NCBI RefSeq assembly: GCF_041435195.1
Contig: NZ_CP108106.1
Span: forward strand, 6,487,501 to 6,551,500
DNA: 64,000 bases
Direction of reading: 5' to 3'
Origin: Streptomyces sp. NBC_00224
Lineage (GTDB): Bacteria > Actinomycetota > Actinomycetes > Streptomycetales > Streptomycetaceae
The position numbers were made by a program, and so were the translations under genes. The notes beneath the pieces were generated by a model, which saw nothing but the letters and a program-made list of their open reading frames with translations, had not been told where the DNA came from and did not search any database. Shown here piece after piece: positions 46,581-55,788 of this stretch; within the stretch, counting starts at the first letter, position 1; every line of letters starts with the position of its first letter.

Positions 46581-49500
46581 CTACTGCTGCGGAGGCTGCG
46601 GCTGCTGCCACGCCTGCGGGGGCTGCTGGCCGCCGTACGGCTGGGGCGGCTGCGGCTGCTGCGGGGCGTACGGCTGGGGCGGCATCGGCTGACCCGGGTA
46701 CGGCTGCTGGGGCATCGGCTGCCCCGGCGCCTGCTGGCCGGGCCCGGGCTGACCCGGCTGACCCGGCTGACCCGGCTGTCCCTGCTGTCCCGGGAACGGC
46801 TGGCCCGGCTGCTGGGCCTGCTGGTGGCCCGGCATCGGCGGGGCCAGGTGCGGCGGCGGGTTGCCGTCCGCGGTCCACAGGCCCTGCTGCTGCTGGGCCC
46901 GGATGAAGTCCTCGGCCACCAGCGCCGACAGATGGAAGTACGCCTCACGCGTCTTGGGCCGCATCATGTCGAGGTCGACCTCGGCGCCCGCCGCCAGATG
47001 CTCGTCGAACGGGACCACCACGACCCCGCGGCAGCGCGTCTGGAAGTGCTGGACGATGTCGTCCACCTTGATCATCTTGCCGGTCTCGCGGACCCCGGAG
47101 ATGACGGTGAGGGAGCGCTGGACGAGGTCGGCGTACCCGTGCGCGGAGAGCCAGTCCAGGGTCGTGGACGCGCTCGACGCACCGTCGACGGACGGGGTGG
47201 AGATGATGATCAGCTGGTCCGCGAGGTCGAGGACGCCGCGCATCGCGGAGTACAGCAGACCCGTACCCGAGTCGGTGAGGATGATCGGGTACTGCTTGCC
47301 CAGGACGTCGATCGCCCGCCGGTAGTCCTCGTCGTTGAAGGCCGTGGAGACGGCCGGGTCGACGTCGTTGGCGATGATCTCCAGACCGGACGGGGCCTGC
47401 GAGGTGAACCGGCGGATGTCCATGTACGAGTTGAGGTACGGGATCGCCTGGACCAGGTCGCGGATGGTGGCCCCGGTCTCGCGGCGCACCCGGCGGCCGA
47501 GCGTGCCGGCGTCCGGGTTGGCGTCGATCGCCAGGATCTTGTCCTGCCGCTCGGTCGCCAGCGTCGCACCGAGCGCCGTCGTGGTCGTCGTCTTGCCGAC
47601 ACCGCCCTTGAGGGAGATCACGGCGATCCGGTAGCAGGAGAGGACCGGGGTCCGGATGAGGTTGAGCTTCTGCTGCCGCTCCGCCTCCTCCTTCTTGCTG
47701 CCGAACTTGAAGCGCGAGGCGCTGCCCGGGTTGCGGCTGCTCTTCGCCTTCTGCTTGTTGTTGCGCAGCAGCCGGTCGGAGGAGAGCTCCACGGCCGCCG
47801 TGTACCCGAGCGGCGCACCCGGCACGGACCGCTCGCGCTGGTCGTGCGCCACGGGGGAGGGCCAGGCGGCCCCGCTCCGCGGATCCACCGGCCCGGCGGG
47901 CGGCTGCGCCTGGGGCAGCGGCTGCGCCGGGGGCTGGGCCTGCTGGTGGGGTACGGGGAGGTGGGGTACGGGGAGGTGGGCATCGGCGGCCGTACTGGCC
48001 GGGCCCGGCTGCGGGAAGCCGTAGCCGCCCTGGGGCGCGTGGGGTGCCTGCGGCGCGGGCGGGTTCGGGGCCTGGGGCGGCTGCGGGAACCCGTAACCGC
48101 CTTGCGGGGCGGGGAAGTTGGGGTCGGCGGCGGCCGGGGTCCCGGGGCGCGGGAAGCCGTAGCCGTCCTGCTGGGCGGGAGCGTTGGGCGCGACCGCCGG
48201 GGCCGGGGTCGGGAGGTTCGGCGTGCCCGGTGCGCCCTGCGTGCCCGGCTGGGGGAACCCGTAACCGCCTTGCGGGGCAGGGGTGTTGGGGGCGGTGGCC
48301 GGGGTCGGGGCGCTGGGTGCGCCTGGCGTGCCGGGGTGCGGGAAGCCGTAAGCACCCTGCGGGGCAGGGGCGTTCGGGTCGGCGGTCGGAGCCGGAGCCG
48401 GGGTGTTCGGCGTGCCGGGGTGCGGGAAGCCGTAGCCGCCCTGCTGGGCCGGGGCGTTGGGCTGGGGCAGCGGGAAGCCGCCCTGGTGGGCCGTCGGCGG
48501 TACGGGCTGCGGCGCCGGAACGTTCGGCGTGGCCTGGGCAGGCGGCTGGTCGCCCTGCGGCAGCGGCCACGCGGGCTGTCCGGCCTGCGGCTGCTGCTGC
48601 GACGCCGGTACGGGCCACTGCGGCGCCGACGGGGGCGCGGCGGGCTGGTACGCGGGCGGCAACGGCGGCAGCCCAGGCTGCTGGGCCGGCGCGGCCCACG
48701 GCTGCTCGGCCGGGGCGCCCGGCGCGTCCTGAGGCGCGGCGTCCTCGGGGGTCGCGTCCGCGGCGGCGTGTACGGCGTCGGGTACGGCGTCGGTCGGAGC
48801 GGCCGCGGCCGCCTGCGCCGCCACGGCGTCAACCGGCTCGGCGACCGGCGGCGCGGGAACGGGCTCGGCGGGCACGGCATCTGCTGCCTCGGCCGGCACC
48901 GGCGCGGCGGTCACATAGTCGCCGGAGTCGGTGAAGTCGGCGAAGTCGGTGGGCTCGCCGGGCGCCTGGTCGGTGTCGGCCGATGCGGCGGACTCGGCAC
49001 CGGCCGTCTCCGCAGCGGCGACCGGGGCTGAGGCGCTCGGCTCGGGCTCACCCGAAGCCGCGTCGGCCTCCGGCGTCGTGCCCTCGGAGCCGCCCGGACC
49101 CGTGGCCCCGGCTTCGGGCTCGGCCTGGGCCGTACCGTCGGAGTCCTGGGCAGCGCTCACAGCGGGCTCGTCCTTGACGGCCGCGTCGACCGGCGCGGGA
49201 GCGGCATCAGTTACGGCGGCGCCCGACGGCACATCCGCATCCGTACCCGTAGCCGTACTCGTATCCGCATCAGCCTCGGCGTCGGGCTGTGCGGCGGCGG
49301 CCTTCGCCGCGTCCGCCGCGGCCAGCCGCTCCGCGAGCTCCCGCTTCAGGGAGCCCGGCGAGAACCGCATCGTCGCGCCGCTCTCGATGTCCCCGCCCCC
49401 GAACGGCTGCGGCTCGGCGGCCGGCTCCGGGGAGGGGGTCTGGGCCGGGACCGGGGCGGGGCCCGGCGGCGGAGGTGTGGTCGTCCAGTTCGGCTGGAAG

Positions 49501-49718
49501 CCGCCGCTGGAGGGCAGGCCGGGCACGGCAACGGGCGGTCCGGCGGGCGGCGGGGGAGGCGGCGTCGCCGCGTCCGCGCTCGGCGCCGCGTTCTGCGTGT
49601 ACCAGGCCGGCGGGGTGTAGTCGATGGTGAACTCACCCGTGGGCTCGGGATCGGCGTCGGACCGATTCTCGTCGCGCGCGTTCCCGCCGGTGCGGAACTG
49701 GTCCTGATCGCTGTTCAC
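46581..49718 (-). CDS. EspI-like Pro/Gln-rich MinD-type ATPase of the ESX locus
   Basis: 1045 residues from GTG 49718 (GAAAGGAA upstream). The first ~680 residues are low-complexity, rich in Pro, Ala, Gln and Gly, with imperfect repeats of the [11 protein letters not shown] type. The globular part has the deviant Walker A of ParA/MinD proteins, [14 protein letters not shown], then [15 protein letters not shown] and the switch [10 protein letters not shown] Pro/Gln tail follows. Mycobacterial ESX-1 carries a similar proline-rich ATPase, EspI (Rv3876), said to control secretion when ATP is low. It should act in the cytoplasm or at the membrane as an ESX regulator. Confidence 0.85.
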   Translation of the reverse strand: MNSDQDQFRTGGNARDENRSDADPEPTGEFTIDYTPPAWYTQNAAPSADAATPPPPPPAGPPVAVPGLPSSGGFQPNWTTTPPPPGPAPVPAQTPSPEPAAEPQPFGGGDIESGATMRFSPGSLKRELAERLAAADAAKAAAAQPDAEADADTSTATGTDADVPSGAAVTDAAPAPVDAAVKDEPAVSAAQDSDGTAQAEPEAGATGPGGSEGTTPEADAASGEPEPSASAPVAAAETAGAESAASADTDQAPGEPTDFADFTDSGDYVTAAPVPAEAADAVPAEPVPAPPVAEPVDAVAAQAAAAAPTDAVPDAVHAAADATPEDAAPQDAPGAPAEQPWAAPAQQPGLPPLPPAYQPAAPPSAPQWPVPASQQQPQAGQPAWPLPQGDQPPAQATPNVPAPQPVPPTAHQGGFPLPQPNAPAQQGGYGFPHPGTPNTPAPAPTADPNAPAPQGAYGFPHPGTPGAPSAPTPATAPNTPAPQGGYGFPQPGTQGAPGTPNLPTPAPAVAPNAPAQQDGYGFPRPGTPAAADPNFPAPQGGYGFPQPPQAPNPPAPQAPHAPQGGYGFPQPGPASTAADAHLPVPHLPVPHQQAQPPAQPLPQAQPPAGPVDPRSGAAWPSPVAHDQRERSVPGAPLGYTAAVELSSDRLLRNNKQKAKSSRNPGSASRFKFGSKKEEAERQQKLNLIRTPVLSCYRIAVISLKGGVGKTTTTTALGATLATERQDKILAIDANPDAGTLGRRVRRETGATIRDLVQAIPYLNSYMDIRRFTSQAPSGLEIIANDVDPAVSTAFNDEDYRRAIDVLGKQYPIILTDSGTGLLYSAMRGVLDLADQLIIISTPSVDGASSASTTLDWLSAHGYADLVQRSLTVISGVRETGKMIKVDDIVQHFQTRCRGVVVVPFDEHLAAGAEVDLDMMRPKTREAYFHLSALVAEDFIRAQQQQGLWTADGNPPPHLAPPMPGHQQAQQPGQPFPGQQGQPGQPGQPGQPGPGQQAPGQPMPQQPYPGQPMPPQPYAPQQPQPPQPYGGQQPPQAWQQPQPPQQ

Positions 49719-49923
49719 CGGATTCCTTTCGTTCGCAGGCCGTCCCAGCCTAATCGCCGACAACACCGCACCGGCAGGCCCGGCCACCCCTCACCGACTG
49801 TCCCCTCCATCACGTCGTGCCCGCACGCTGCCGTCAAGTGACAGCAGGGCGTCGCCGTGTGGCCGGAGTGTGAACGAACCTTCACGTACCCGGTCAGGGT
49901 CAGTCGTACCTGCTCAATTCCTT

Positions 49924-49957
49924 ATGGTCTTTGTGACGGAATGGTCTTTGTGACGGA
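49924..49957. repeat. Perfect 17-bp tandem duplication upstream of the EspI-like gene
   Basis: ATGGTCTTTGTGACGGA occurs at 49924-49940 and again at 49941-49957. It lies in the 259-base gap between the EspI-like gene's start and the 3' end of the next minus-strand gene. Two copies of one site side by side suggest a regulator-binding site. Confidence 0.75.
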
Positions 49958-49977
49958 ACGCGCGCGGCGCGGACCGC

Positions 49978-50739
49978 TCAGTCCATCCGCCGGGCGGAGC
50001 CGAGCAGTCCGGTCTCCGCGTCCGTGGCCTGGGTCATCACGAACTGGCGGTCGCGGGCACTGCACCACAGTGTCACCCCGTCCGCCAGCGTGGACAGCGC
50101 CTCCGTCTCGGCCTGCGGGAGGTGCATGATCCGCCCGATCTGCGCGGCCTCGTCCGGCGAGACCCGCTGCACACCGACCAGATCCGACTTCTCCAGCAAC
50201 CGGGGCGCCACGGGGCTCAGATACGGCAGCAGTGTCAGCACCGACTGCCACGGCCCCGAGACCACCCGCCCGCGCGGCGGCCGCATCCCGCAGTCGCGGA
50301 CGACCACGACCGGCGATCCGGCGGACGCGCCCTGCGGCGGCACCCGGCCCACGTCGTGCAGCGCGATGCACTGCTGGCCGCCGCCCGCCGCCTGGGCGAG
50401 CGCCGTCCACGCGGGGGCCCGGCCCGTCTCCACGGTCACGCGCGCTCCCGTCGCGGCCGCCCGCAGCGCGAGCACCTGCGCCGTCCAGAGGCCGCCGATC
50501 AGCGTCACGTCGTACGCGGTCGGGCGGTTGATGCCGAGGACCGACGGGCGGCCCTCCGCGTCCACGCCTATGACCATGCCGTCGTCGCCGACGGGCAGTG
50601 CCAGGGCCGCCACCTGGTCGGCGGAGAGCGCGTGCCGGTCGCGGCGCGGCCCGAGCAGCCCGAAGCCCATCCGGGCGCGCCCTCTGCGTACCTCGGGAGA
50701 GGCGGGCGGAGTGACAGGAGAGACAGAGGACGTGGTCAT
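49978..50739 (-). CDS. Hypothetical protein of the ESX locus, 253 aa
   Basis: 253 residues starting MTTSSVSPVTPPASPEVRRG. The core has a Rossmann-like pattern: DGMVIGVDAEGRPSVLGINR, DVTLIGGLWTAQVLALRAAA, VVVVRDCGMRP. A C-terminal ADGVTLWCSARDRQFVMTQA follows. No signal peptide or membrane segment. The start overlaps the eccE stop (ATGA at 50738-50741), so it is made with EccE. I do not recognise the family; the context suggests a cytoplasmic ESX accessory protein. Confidence 0.72.
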   Translation of the reverse strand: MTTSSVSPVTPPASPEVRRGRARMGFGLLGPRRDRHALSADQVAALALPVGDDGMVIGVDAEGRPSVLGINRPTAYDVTLIGGLWTAQVLALRAAATGARVTVETGRAPAWTALAQAAGGGQQCIALHDVGRVPPQGASAGSPVVVVRDCGMRPPRGRVVSGPWQSVLTLLPYLSPVAPRLLEKSDLVGVQRVSPDEAAQIGRIMHLPQAETEALSTLADGVTLWCSARDRQFVMTQATDAETGLLGSARRMD

Positions 50740-52019
50740 CAGCGCGCACCCCCGAGCGGCAGTGTGGCCAGCATGCCCGGCAGCTGTTCGCGGTCCAGGC
50801 GCACCAGGCCGGTCTTGACTCCGCGCGCGGTGCGCTCCAGCTCCCGGCGGGCGACGACCAGTTCCTCGTCGCTGCGGCCGGTGATCCGGACGTGTCCGGT
50901 GAGTGTGACCTCCTGGCGGTCGCCGGCGGCCAGCGTCAGGCTGAACGTGGTGGCGAGCGCCGGAAGCGAGGTGAGCAGGGCGACCAGCTGCGGCATCGAG
51001 GCCCCGCCGCCGCCCAGTTGGGGCCAGCGGCCCACCCAGTACGTCGTGTGGCGGCGGTCGTCGCAGCGCCAGGTCCTGGCGGTCTCCTGGGTGCGCCGCC
51101 CCGGCGTGCCCGCGCGGCCCGCCTGGGCGATCGCCATCGGGTTGGCGCAGGTCGAGGTGGCGATGGCGCCGGTCAGCTCCTGCTCGGTGAGGACCGTCGT
51201 ACGGAACCCGGCGCCGGTGAGCCGGCTCGCCAGCTGGTCCGCCGCGCGCACCAGGCACTTCTGGGCGCCGGTCAGACCGCCGCCGCGCGCCGCCACCGCC
51301 TCCGGGCACAGCTCGGGGTCGAGCTTGAGCGCGATCCAGGTGAGGCGCACCGCGGGGGAGCCGGTCTGGGCCTGCAGCGGTGCGTAGTTGCGGGCGGCCA
51401 CCGACTGCTGCGGCAGGTGCGGGGCGGGCGCGGGCTGGGTGTGCTGGACGATCTGCGCGGACTCCAGTCGGATGCCGTCGACGTCCAGCGCGTCCCGTAC
51501 GAGGGCGACCGGCAGCGGGCGGGTGCCGCGCTCCGGGCGCAGCGCCGTGGCGTCCATCTCGACCTGGAGGACGGCGGTGAGGAAGGTGCCGTCGCCGACC
51601 ATGCCGACGGGGCGGCGGTCGCGGTCGCCGAACGTGTACGTCCGCAGTGCCGGGTCGCATTCCACCGCGGGGGCGAAGCCCGGTTCCGTGCCCTCCGGGA
51701 CCGGCAGGCTCGCCGCCCTGCGCGTACGCGCGCGCAGCGCCAGCACCGTGCTCAGCCACTCGGGCAGCGAGCGGCGGTGGCGGCGGACGACCGCGAGCAG
51801 CACGAGCAGCGCGGCGACCACGCCGGCGGGCACCAGCATCAGCGTGTCGATCACCCACGCGGTGAGCAGCACGGCGGCGGCGAGCTCCACCAGTACGAGT
51901 TGTTGCAGTCGGAACGACCCGAAGTGTCCGGGCCGGGCCTTCAGCCGGGGTGCGGAGGCTCCCTGGGCGGGGGCCGACGGTCCGGTGGCGGCAGGCCGCA
52001 CACGCGTCGCGGACGCCAT
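50739..52019 (-). CDS. eccE: Type VII secretion protein EccE
   Basis: 426 residues from ATG 52019 (GGTGGAG upstream). The N-terminus has two close membrane segments (LVLVELAAAVLLTAWVIDTL and LVPAGVVAALLVLLAVV) followed by a cytoplasmic domain, the EccE layout. EccE forms the outer part of the membrane complex with EccB, EccC and EccD. The gene is divergent from eccB and coupled to the 253-residue protein by ATGA overlap. Family assignment rests on topology, size and ESX context. Confidence 0.82.
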   Translation of the reverse strand: MASATRVRPAATGPSAPAQGASAPRLKARPGHFGSFRLQQLVLVELAAAVLLTAWVIDTLMLVPAGVVAALLVLLAVVRRHRRSLPEWLSTVLALRARTRRAASLPVPEGTEPGFAPAVECDPALRTYTFGDRDRRPVGMVGDGTFLTAVLQVEMDATALRPERGTRPLPVALVRDALDVDGIRLESAQIVQHTQPAPAPHLPQQSVAARNYAPLQAQTGSPAVRLTWIALKLDPELCPEAVAARGGGLTGAQKCLVRAADQLASRLTGAGFRTTVLTEQELTGAIATSTCANPMAIAQAGRAGTPGRRTQETARTWRCDDRRHTTYWVGRWPQLGGGGASMPQLVALLTSLPALATTFSLTLAAGDRQEVTLTGHVRITGRSDEELVVARRELERTARGVKTGLVRLDREQLPGMLATLPLGGAR

Positions 52020-52226
52020 CACTCCACCACCCCCCAATCGTGCGCAAGCACCCAAAACATCCGGATTCCCCCAGCTCGGCAAGGGGTCTTGACGGCGGCT
52101 TCACCCTACCCGCCCCACAGGCACCCTCGGTCAACAGGCATAGTAGGGGGCCGGTCTGACAATCGAGGCCCGGGGACCGCAGGACCAGGTCCGATCAGGG
52201 GGCCGCGCGGGGAGAGACAGAGGCGC
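52020..52226. promoter_or_regulatory. Divergent promoter region of eccE and eccB
   Basis: A 207-base gap between divergent genes, which must hold both promoters. AATCGTGCGCAAGCACCCAA-type sequence and CATAGTAGGG lie inside; a TAGTAG stretch near 52141-52146 could serve as a -10 for eccB. No convincing -35/-10 pair or operator was identified. Confidence 0.3.
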
Positions 52227-53780
52227 ATGGCATCACGGCGGGACGAGCTCAACGCGTACACCTTTGCGAAGAAGCGCACGGTGGCGGCGTTTCTGCAACC
52301 GTCTCCCACGGGCACGGAGGAAGGTGCTCCGCGCCCGCTGAAGGCCATCGTGCCGAGCGTGATCGTGGCCGCGCTCTGCCTCGCCGGCTTCGGCGCCTGG
52401 GGGATGTTCAAGCCCAAGGCGCCGCAGGGCTGGGACACCCCCGGCGCCAAGGTGATCGTCGGCAAGCAGTCGACGACCCGTTACGTCGTCCTGTCCACCG
52501 GCAAGGGCAAGGACAAGAAGGTCCTGCTCCACCCGGTGCTCAACCTGGCCTCGGCGCGGCTGATGCTCGATCCGCAGAAGTTCGACGTCATCCAGGTCAG
52601 CGACGACATCCTGGACTCGGGCAAGCTCTCGCGCGGCCCGATCCTGGGCATTCCGTACGCCCCGGACCGGCTGCCCGGCGCGACCGAGGCCGGCAAGGCC
52701 AAGCGCTGGGCGGTCTGCGAGCAGCCCGGCGGCGGCAAGGACTCGGTCCAGAAGGCCGCGTTCGTCTTCGCCGACCGCGACTTCAAGCTGACCGACGACA
52801 AGCGCCGACTCGCCGGCGGCCAGGTGCTCTACGTCCAGGGCCAGAAGAACAAGGCCCGTTACGTGGTGGACGCCAAGGGCACCAAGTACCTGGTCAAGGG
52901 CGCCCCCGGTGATCTGCTCGCGCGTACGCTCTTCGGCGCCGACGAGCAGCCGCAGCCCGTCACCGACGACTGGCTGGCCACCCTCGGCGACGGCACCCCG
53001 GTCGACTTCCCGGCGATCCCCGGCACCGTAGGCGCCCCGGCGGGCACCGGCGGCGGCCTCTCGCCGCAGGAGGACAAGGTCGGCATGGTGCTGCGCGCCC
53101 AGACCGGCGCGGGCCCCCAGCAGTACGTAGTACTACAGGGGAAGGTCCAGCCCGTCTCCGACTTCACGGCCTGGCTGCTGCTCAACTCCCCGCAGACCAC
53201 GAAGCTCGGCATGCGCGGCGACGTCAAGGATGTCGACGCGGCCTCCATCGCCCCCAAGCCCGACTACTTCGGCGCCGCCAACAACTGGCCGGAGAAGAAG
53301 GCGAAGCAGGTCAACGCGGGCGGCGGCGCGGCCGCTCCGGGCGCGCGGAGCACCGTGTGCAGCGTGCTGCGCAAGGTCGACGACAAGGGCGGCACCACGC
53401 TCTCCACCTGGGCGGGCACCGAGTACCCGGCGGCCATCACCGCGGGCGGCACCAGCACATACGTCACCCCCGGCACGGGCCTGCTCTACACCCAGGTGCA
53501 GGGCAAGCAGACCAAGCCGGACGGCTCGCTCTTCCTGGTGACCGACACCGGGCTGCGGTACGCGGTGCAGGCCAACGGGGACAGCGACGCCGCCCGCTCC
53601 GACATCGGCACCGGCGACCAGCAGAAGCAGGACGACGGCCGTCCCGAGCCGAGCCAGGCGCAGCAGCGCCTCGGATACGAGAAGGTCACCCCGGCCCTGG
53701 TGCCCATCAACTGGTCGGAGTTCCTGTCCAAGGGCCCGCGGCTCGACACCAACAGCGCCCGCCAGCCCCAGGGCTCGTAG
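52227..53780 (+). CDS. eccB: Type VII secretion protein EccB
   Basis: 517 residues. The start MASRRDELNAYTFAKKRTVAAF is typical of EccB. One membrane segment (about 38-60, LKAIVPSVIVAALCLAGFG) anchors a large extracytoplasmic domain that begins with IVGKQSTTRYVVLSTGKGKD and contains the repeated EccB motifs (RLMLDPQKF, LPGATEAGKAK, YTQVQGKQTKPDGSLFLVTD). Cysteines (WAVCEQPG, STVCSVLRK) probably form a disulfide. EccB spans the envelope and interacts with mycosin. It begins the plus-strand operon eccB-mycP. Confidence 0.94.
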   Translation: MASRRDELNAYTFAKKRTVAAFLQPSPTGTEEGAPRPLKAIVPSVIVAALCLAGFGAWGMFKPKAPQGWDTPGAKVIVGKQSTTRYVVLSTGKGKDKKVLLHPVLNLASARLMLDPQKFDVIQVSDDILDSGKLSRGPILGIPYAPDRLPGATEAGKAKRWAVCEQPGGGKDSVQKAAFVFADRDFKLTDDKRRLAGGQVLYVQGQKNKARYVVDAKGTKYLVKGAPGDLLARTLFGADEQPQPVTDDWLATLGDGTPVDFPAIPGTVGAPAGTGGGLSPQEDKVGMVLRAQTGAGPQQYVVLQGKVQPVSDFTAWLLLNSPQTTKLGMRGDVKDVDAASIAPKPDYFGAANNWPEKKAKQVNAGGGAAAPGARSTVCSVLRKVDDKGGTTLSTWAGTEYPAAITAGGTSTYVTPGTGLLYTQVQGKQTKPDGSLFLVTDTGLRYAVQANGDSDAARSDIGTGDQQKQDDGRPEPSQAQQRLGYEKVTPALVPINWSEFLSKGPRLDTNSARQPQGS

Positions 53781-53796
53781 GGAAGGACTGACCTCA

Positions 53797-55116
53797 GTGT
53801 CGATGGTGAAGCCATACAGGAAGCCGGTGTTGGTGGGCGTGGCCACGGCCGTCGCCTCGCTGGCGCTCGCCCCGTCCGCGTACGCGGCCCCCGCACCCGT
53901 GCCGCCCGCCCTCGGGGTCGACGGCAGCGGCGAGTGCACCTTCCCCATGAAGAAGCAGATCGAGGGCCGGCCCTGGTCGCTCCAGCGGGTGCTCTTCGAC
54001 GAGCTGTGGCAGGACACCAAGGGCAAGGGCGTACGGGTCGCGGTCATCGACACCGGTGTCGACATCGCCAACCCGCAGCTGAAGTCCGCGGTCGACGCCA
54101 AGAGCGGCAAGGACTACCTCAAGCCCGAGAAGAACGGCTCCGGCGAGCAGAACGACAAGCGGGGCAAGACCGGCGGCACGGTCGACGAGGTCGGCCACGG
54201 CACCAAGGTCGCGGGCATCATCGCCGCGCGCCCCCGCGCGGGCACCGGCTTCGTCGGCCTGGCGCCCGAGGCCACGATCATCCCGATCCGCCAGAACGAC
54301 GAGAAGAACAGCGGCAAGACGGACACGATGGCGGACGCGATCGACCACGCGATCGCGCAGCACGCCGACGTCATCAACATCTCGCAGGACACGACCGAGC
54401 CGCAGGGGCCCAACTCGGTCCTCGCCAAGGCCGTTCGGCGCGCACTGGACAAGCAGATCGTGGTGGTCGCCTCGGCGGGCAACGACGGCATGGACGGCAA
54501 GGCGAAGGACACCTATCCGGCGGCCTTCCCGGGCGTGCTCGCCGTCGCGTCCTCGGACCGCAACAACGAGCGCGCGGTGTTCTCGCAGCCGGGCACGTTC
54601 GTCGGGGTCGCGGCGCCCGGCGTCGACGTCGTCTCGACCGTGCCGGGCAACGGCCAGTGCTCGGACAACGGAACGAGCTTCTCCGCCCCGTACGTCGCCG
54701 GGGTCGCCGCGCTGCTGCGCGCCAAGTACCCGTACGCGACGACGAAGTGGACGGCCGCGCAGATCATCGCGCGGATCGAGCAGACGGCGGAGCGCTCCGT
54801 CAACGGGCACGACAACTTCGTCGGGTGGGGCGTGGTCGACCCGGTCCGCGCGGTGACCGCCGACTCGCCCCCGGAGGCGGCCGCGCACCCGGACCCCGGC
54901 CCGCCCAAGGCCGCGGCCCCGGACGTGACCGCGCTGGCGCTCTCCGAGACGCCCCAGGAGCGCAACGAGCGGTACGCCACGTACGCGTTGGGCATCGCCG
55001 CCCTGCTCGTGGCGGTGGTCGCGGGCACCGCGACGGTGATCCGGGACGCCCGGAAACGGGGTTTGCAGAAGGTGAACGGGGTGAACGGGGTGAACAGGGT
55101 TTCGGGACGAACCTGA
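53797..55116 (+). CDS. mycP: Mycosin (subtilisin-like ESX protease) 1
   Basis: 439 residues. A signal peptide (VLVGVATAVASLALAPSAYA) exports an S8 subtilase with the full triad: Asp in VAVIDTGVD (about 86), His in GHGTKVAG (about 134) and Ser in GTSFSAPYVAG (about 295). A membrane segment (about 392-414, YALGIAALLVAVVAGTATV) anchors it at the C-terminus. Mycosins are required to stabilise the ESX complex and process substrates. It is 16 bp after eccB in the same operon. The proline/alanine linker before the anchor is normal. Confidence 0.94.
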   Translation: MSMVKPYRKPVLVGVATAVASLALAPSAYAAPAPVPPALGVDGSGECTFPMKKQIEGRPWSLQRVLFDELWQDTKGKGVRVAVIDTGVDIANPQLKSAVDAKSGKDYLKPEKNGSGEQNDKRGKTGGTVDEVGHGTKVAGIIAARPRAGTGFVGLAPEATIIPIRQNDEKNSGKTDTMADAIDHAIAQHADVINISQDTTEPQGPNSVLAKAVRRALDKQIVVVASAGNDGMDGKAKDTYPAAFPGVLAVASSDRNNERAVFSQPGTFVGVAAPGVDVVSTVPGNGQCSDNGTSFSAPYVAGVAALLRAKYPYATTKWTAAQIIARIEQTAERSVNGHDNFVGWGVVDPVRAVTADSPPEAAAHPDPGPPKAAAPDVTALALSETPQERNERYATYALGIAALLVAVVAGTATVIRDARKRGLQKVNGVNGVNRVSGRT

Positions 55117-55268
55117 GACGTCTTTGAGTACGGATACTCATTCGGCTCCGAAACCGGAGTGACTAGAGTGATCACATGCTTCGCGCGCTTCACGAGTGTG
55201 ACGAAGCGACAGCGGTAGCGCGGCACCGGTGGCAGAGCGGTGCCGACGGGGATTTACGGGGAGGAACA

Positions 55269-55775
55269 GTGGCCGAGCCGAACGGTGGCGGCAGCGGCGG
55301 CAAGGGCAGTGGCGGCGGAAAGCCGGACCTGGGCGTCGACGGGGTGAGCCTCGCCGACTTCAAGGGCCGCATGGAGCAACTGCTGCGCAGCCTGGACCAG
55401 TCCCCGGCCCGCCACACCAAGATCGCCGACCAGCGGGTGCAGCCCGCCTCGTACGGCAAGGGGTTCGCGGCCGCGGACGAGCTGCACAAGGCGTACGACA
55501 AGGTCCGTACGAACCTGGAGCGGCTCACCAAGATCTTCGGTGACCAGATCGAGGGCATGGGCATCGCGGTGCACATCGCGGACAAGGGCTACGGCGGGAT
55601 CGACGTGGACGAGGCCCACCGCTACCAGGCCATCCGCAAGGAGACGGAGACGTACTACGAGTCTCCGGCGGCCGGTACGAAGGCCCCCGACAAGGGTCCT
55701 GGCGCGCAGGGCCCCGGGCAGGGCCCCGACAAGGGTGGCAAGGGCAACGACGCCGACTCCGGCGGCTTGAAGTAA
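55269..55775 (+). CDS. Small ESX-associated helical protein (168 aa)
   Basis: 168 residues from GTG 55269 after GGGGAGGA. A Gly/Ser-rich start leads into a helical core (LADFKGRMEQLLRSLDQSPA, AADELHKAYDKVRTNLERLT, FGDQIEGMG) and ends in a Gly/Lys-rich tail. There is no tryptophan and no signal peptide. The downstream gene, 13 bp away, encodes a WHG-type protein, so the two may form a heterodimer like PE/PPE or EsxB/EsxA. The upstream 150 bp contain several small hairpins, suggesting its own promoter region. Function is inferred from place only. Confidence 0.68.
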   Translation: MAEPNGGGSGGKGSGGGKPDLGVDGVSLADFKGRMEQLLRSLDQSPARHTKIADQRVQPASYGKGFAAADELHKAYDKVRTNLERLTKIFGDQIEGMGIAVHIADKGYGGIDVDEAHRYQAIRKETETYYESPAAGTKAPDKGPGAQGPGQGPDKGGKGNDADSGGLK

Positions 55776-55788
55776 AGGGGGCACAACG

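Noticed and set aside
46449..49031. 860-residue plus-strand frame opposite the EspI-like gene
   Set aside because: Arg/Leu/Gly repeats are the antisense image of the Pro/Gln-rich coding sequence; the MinD-type motifs are on the minus strand.
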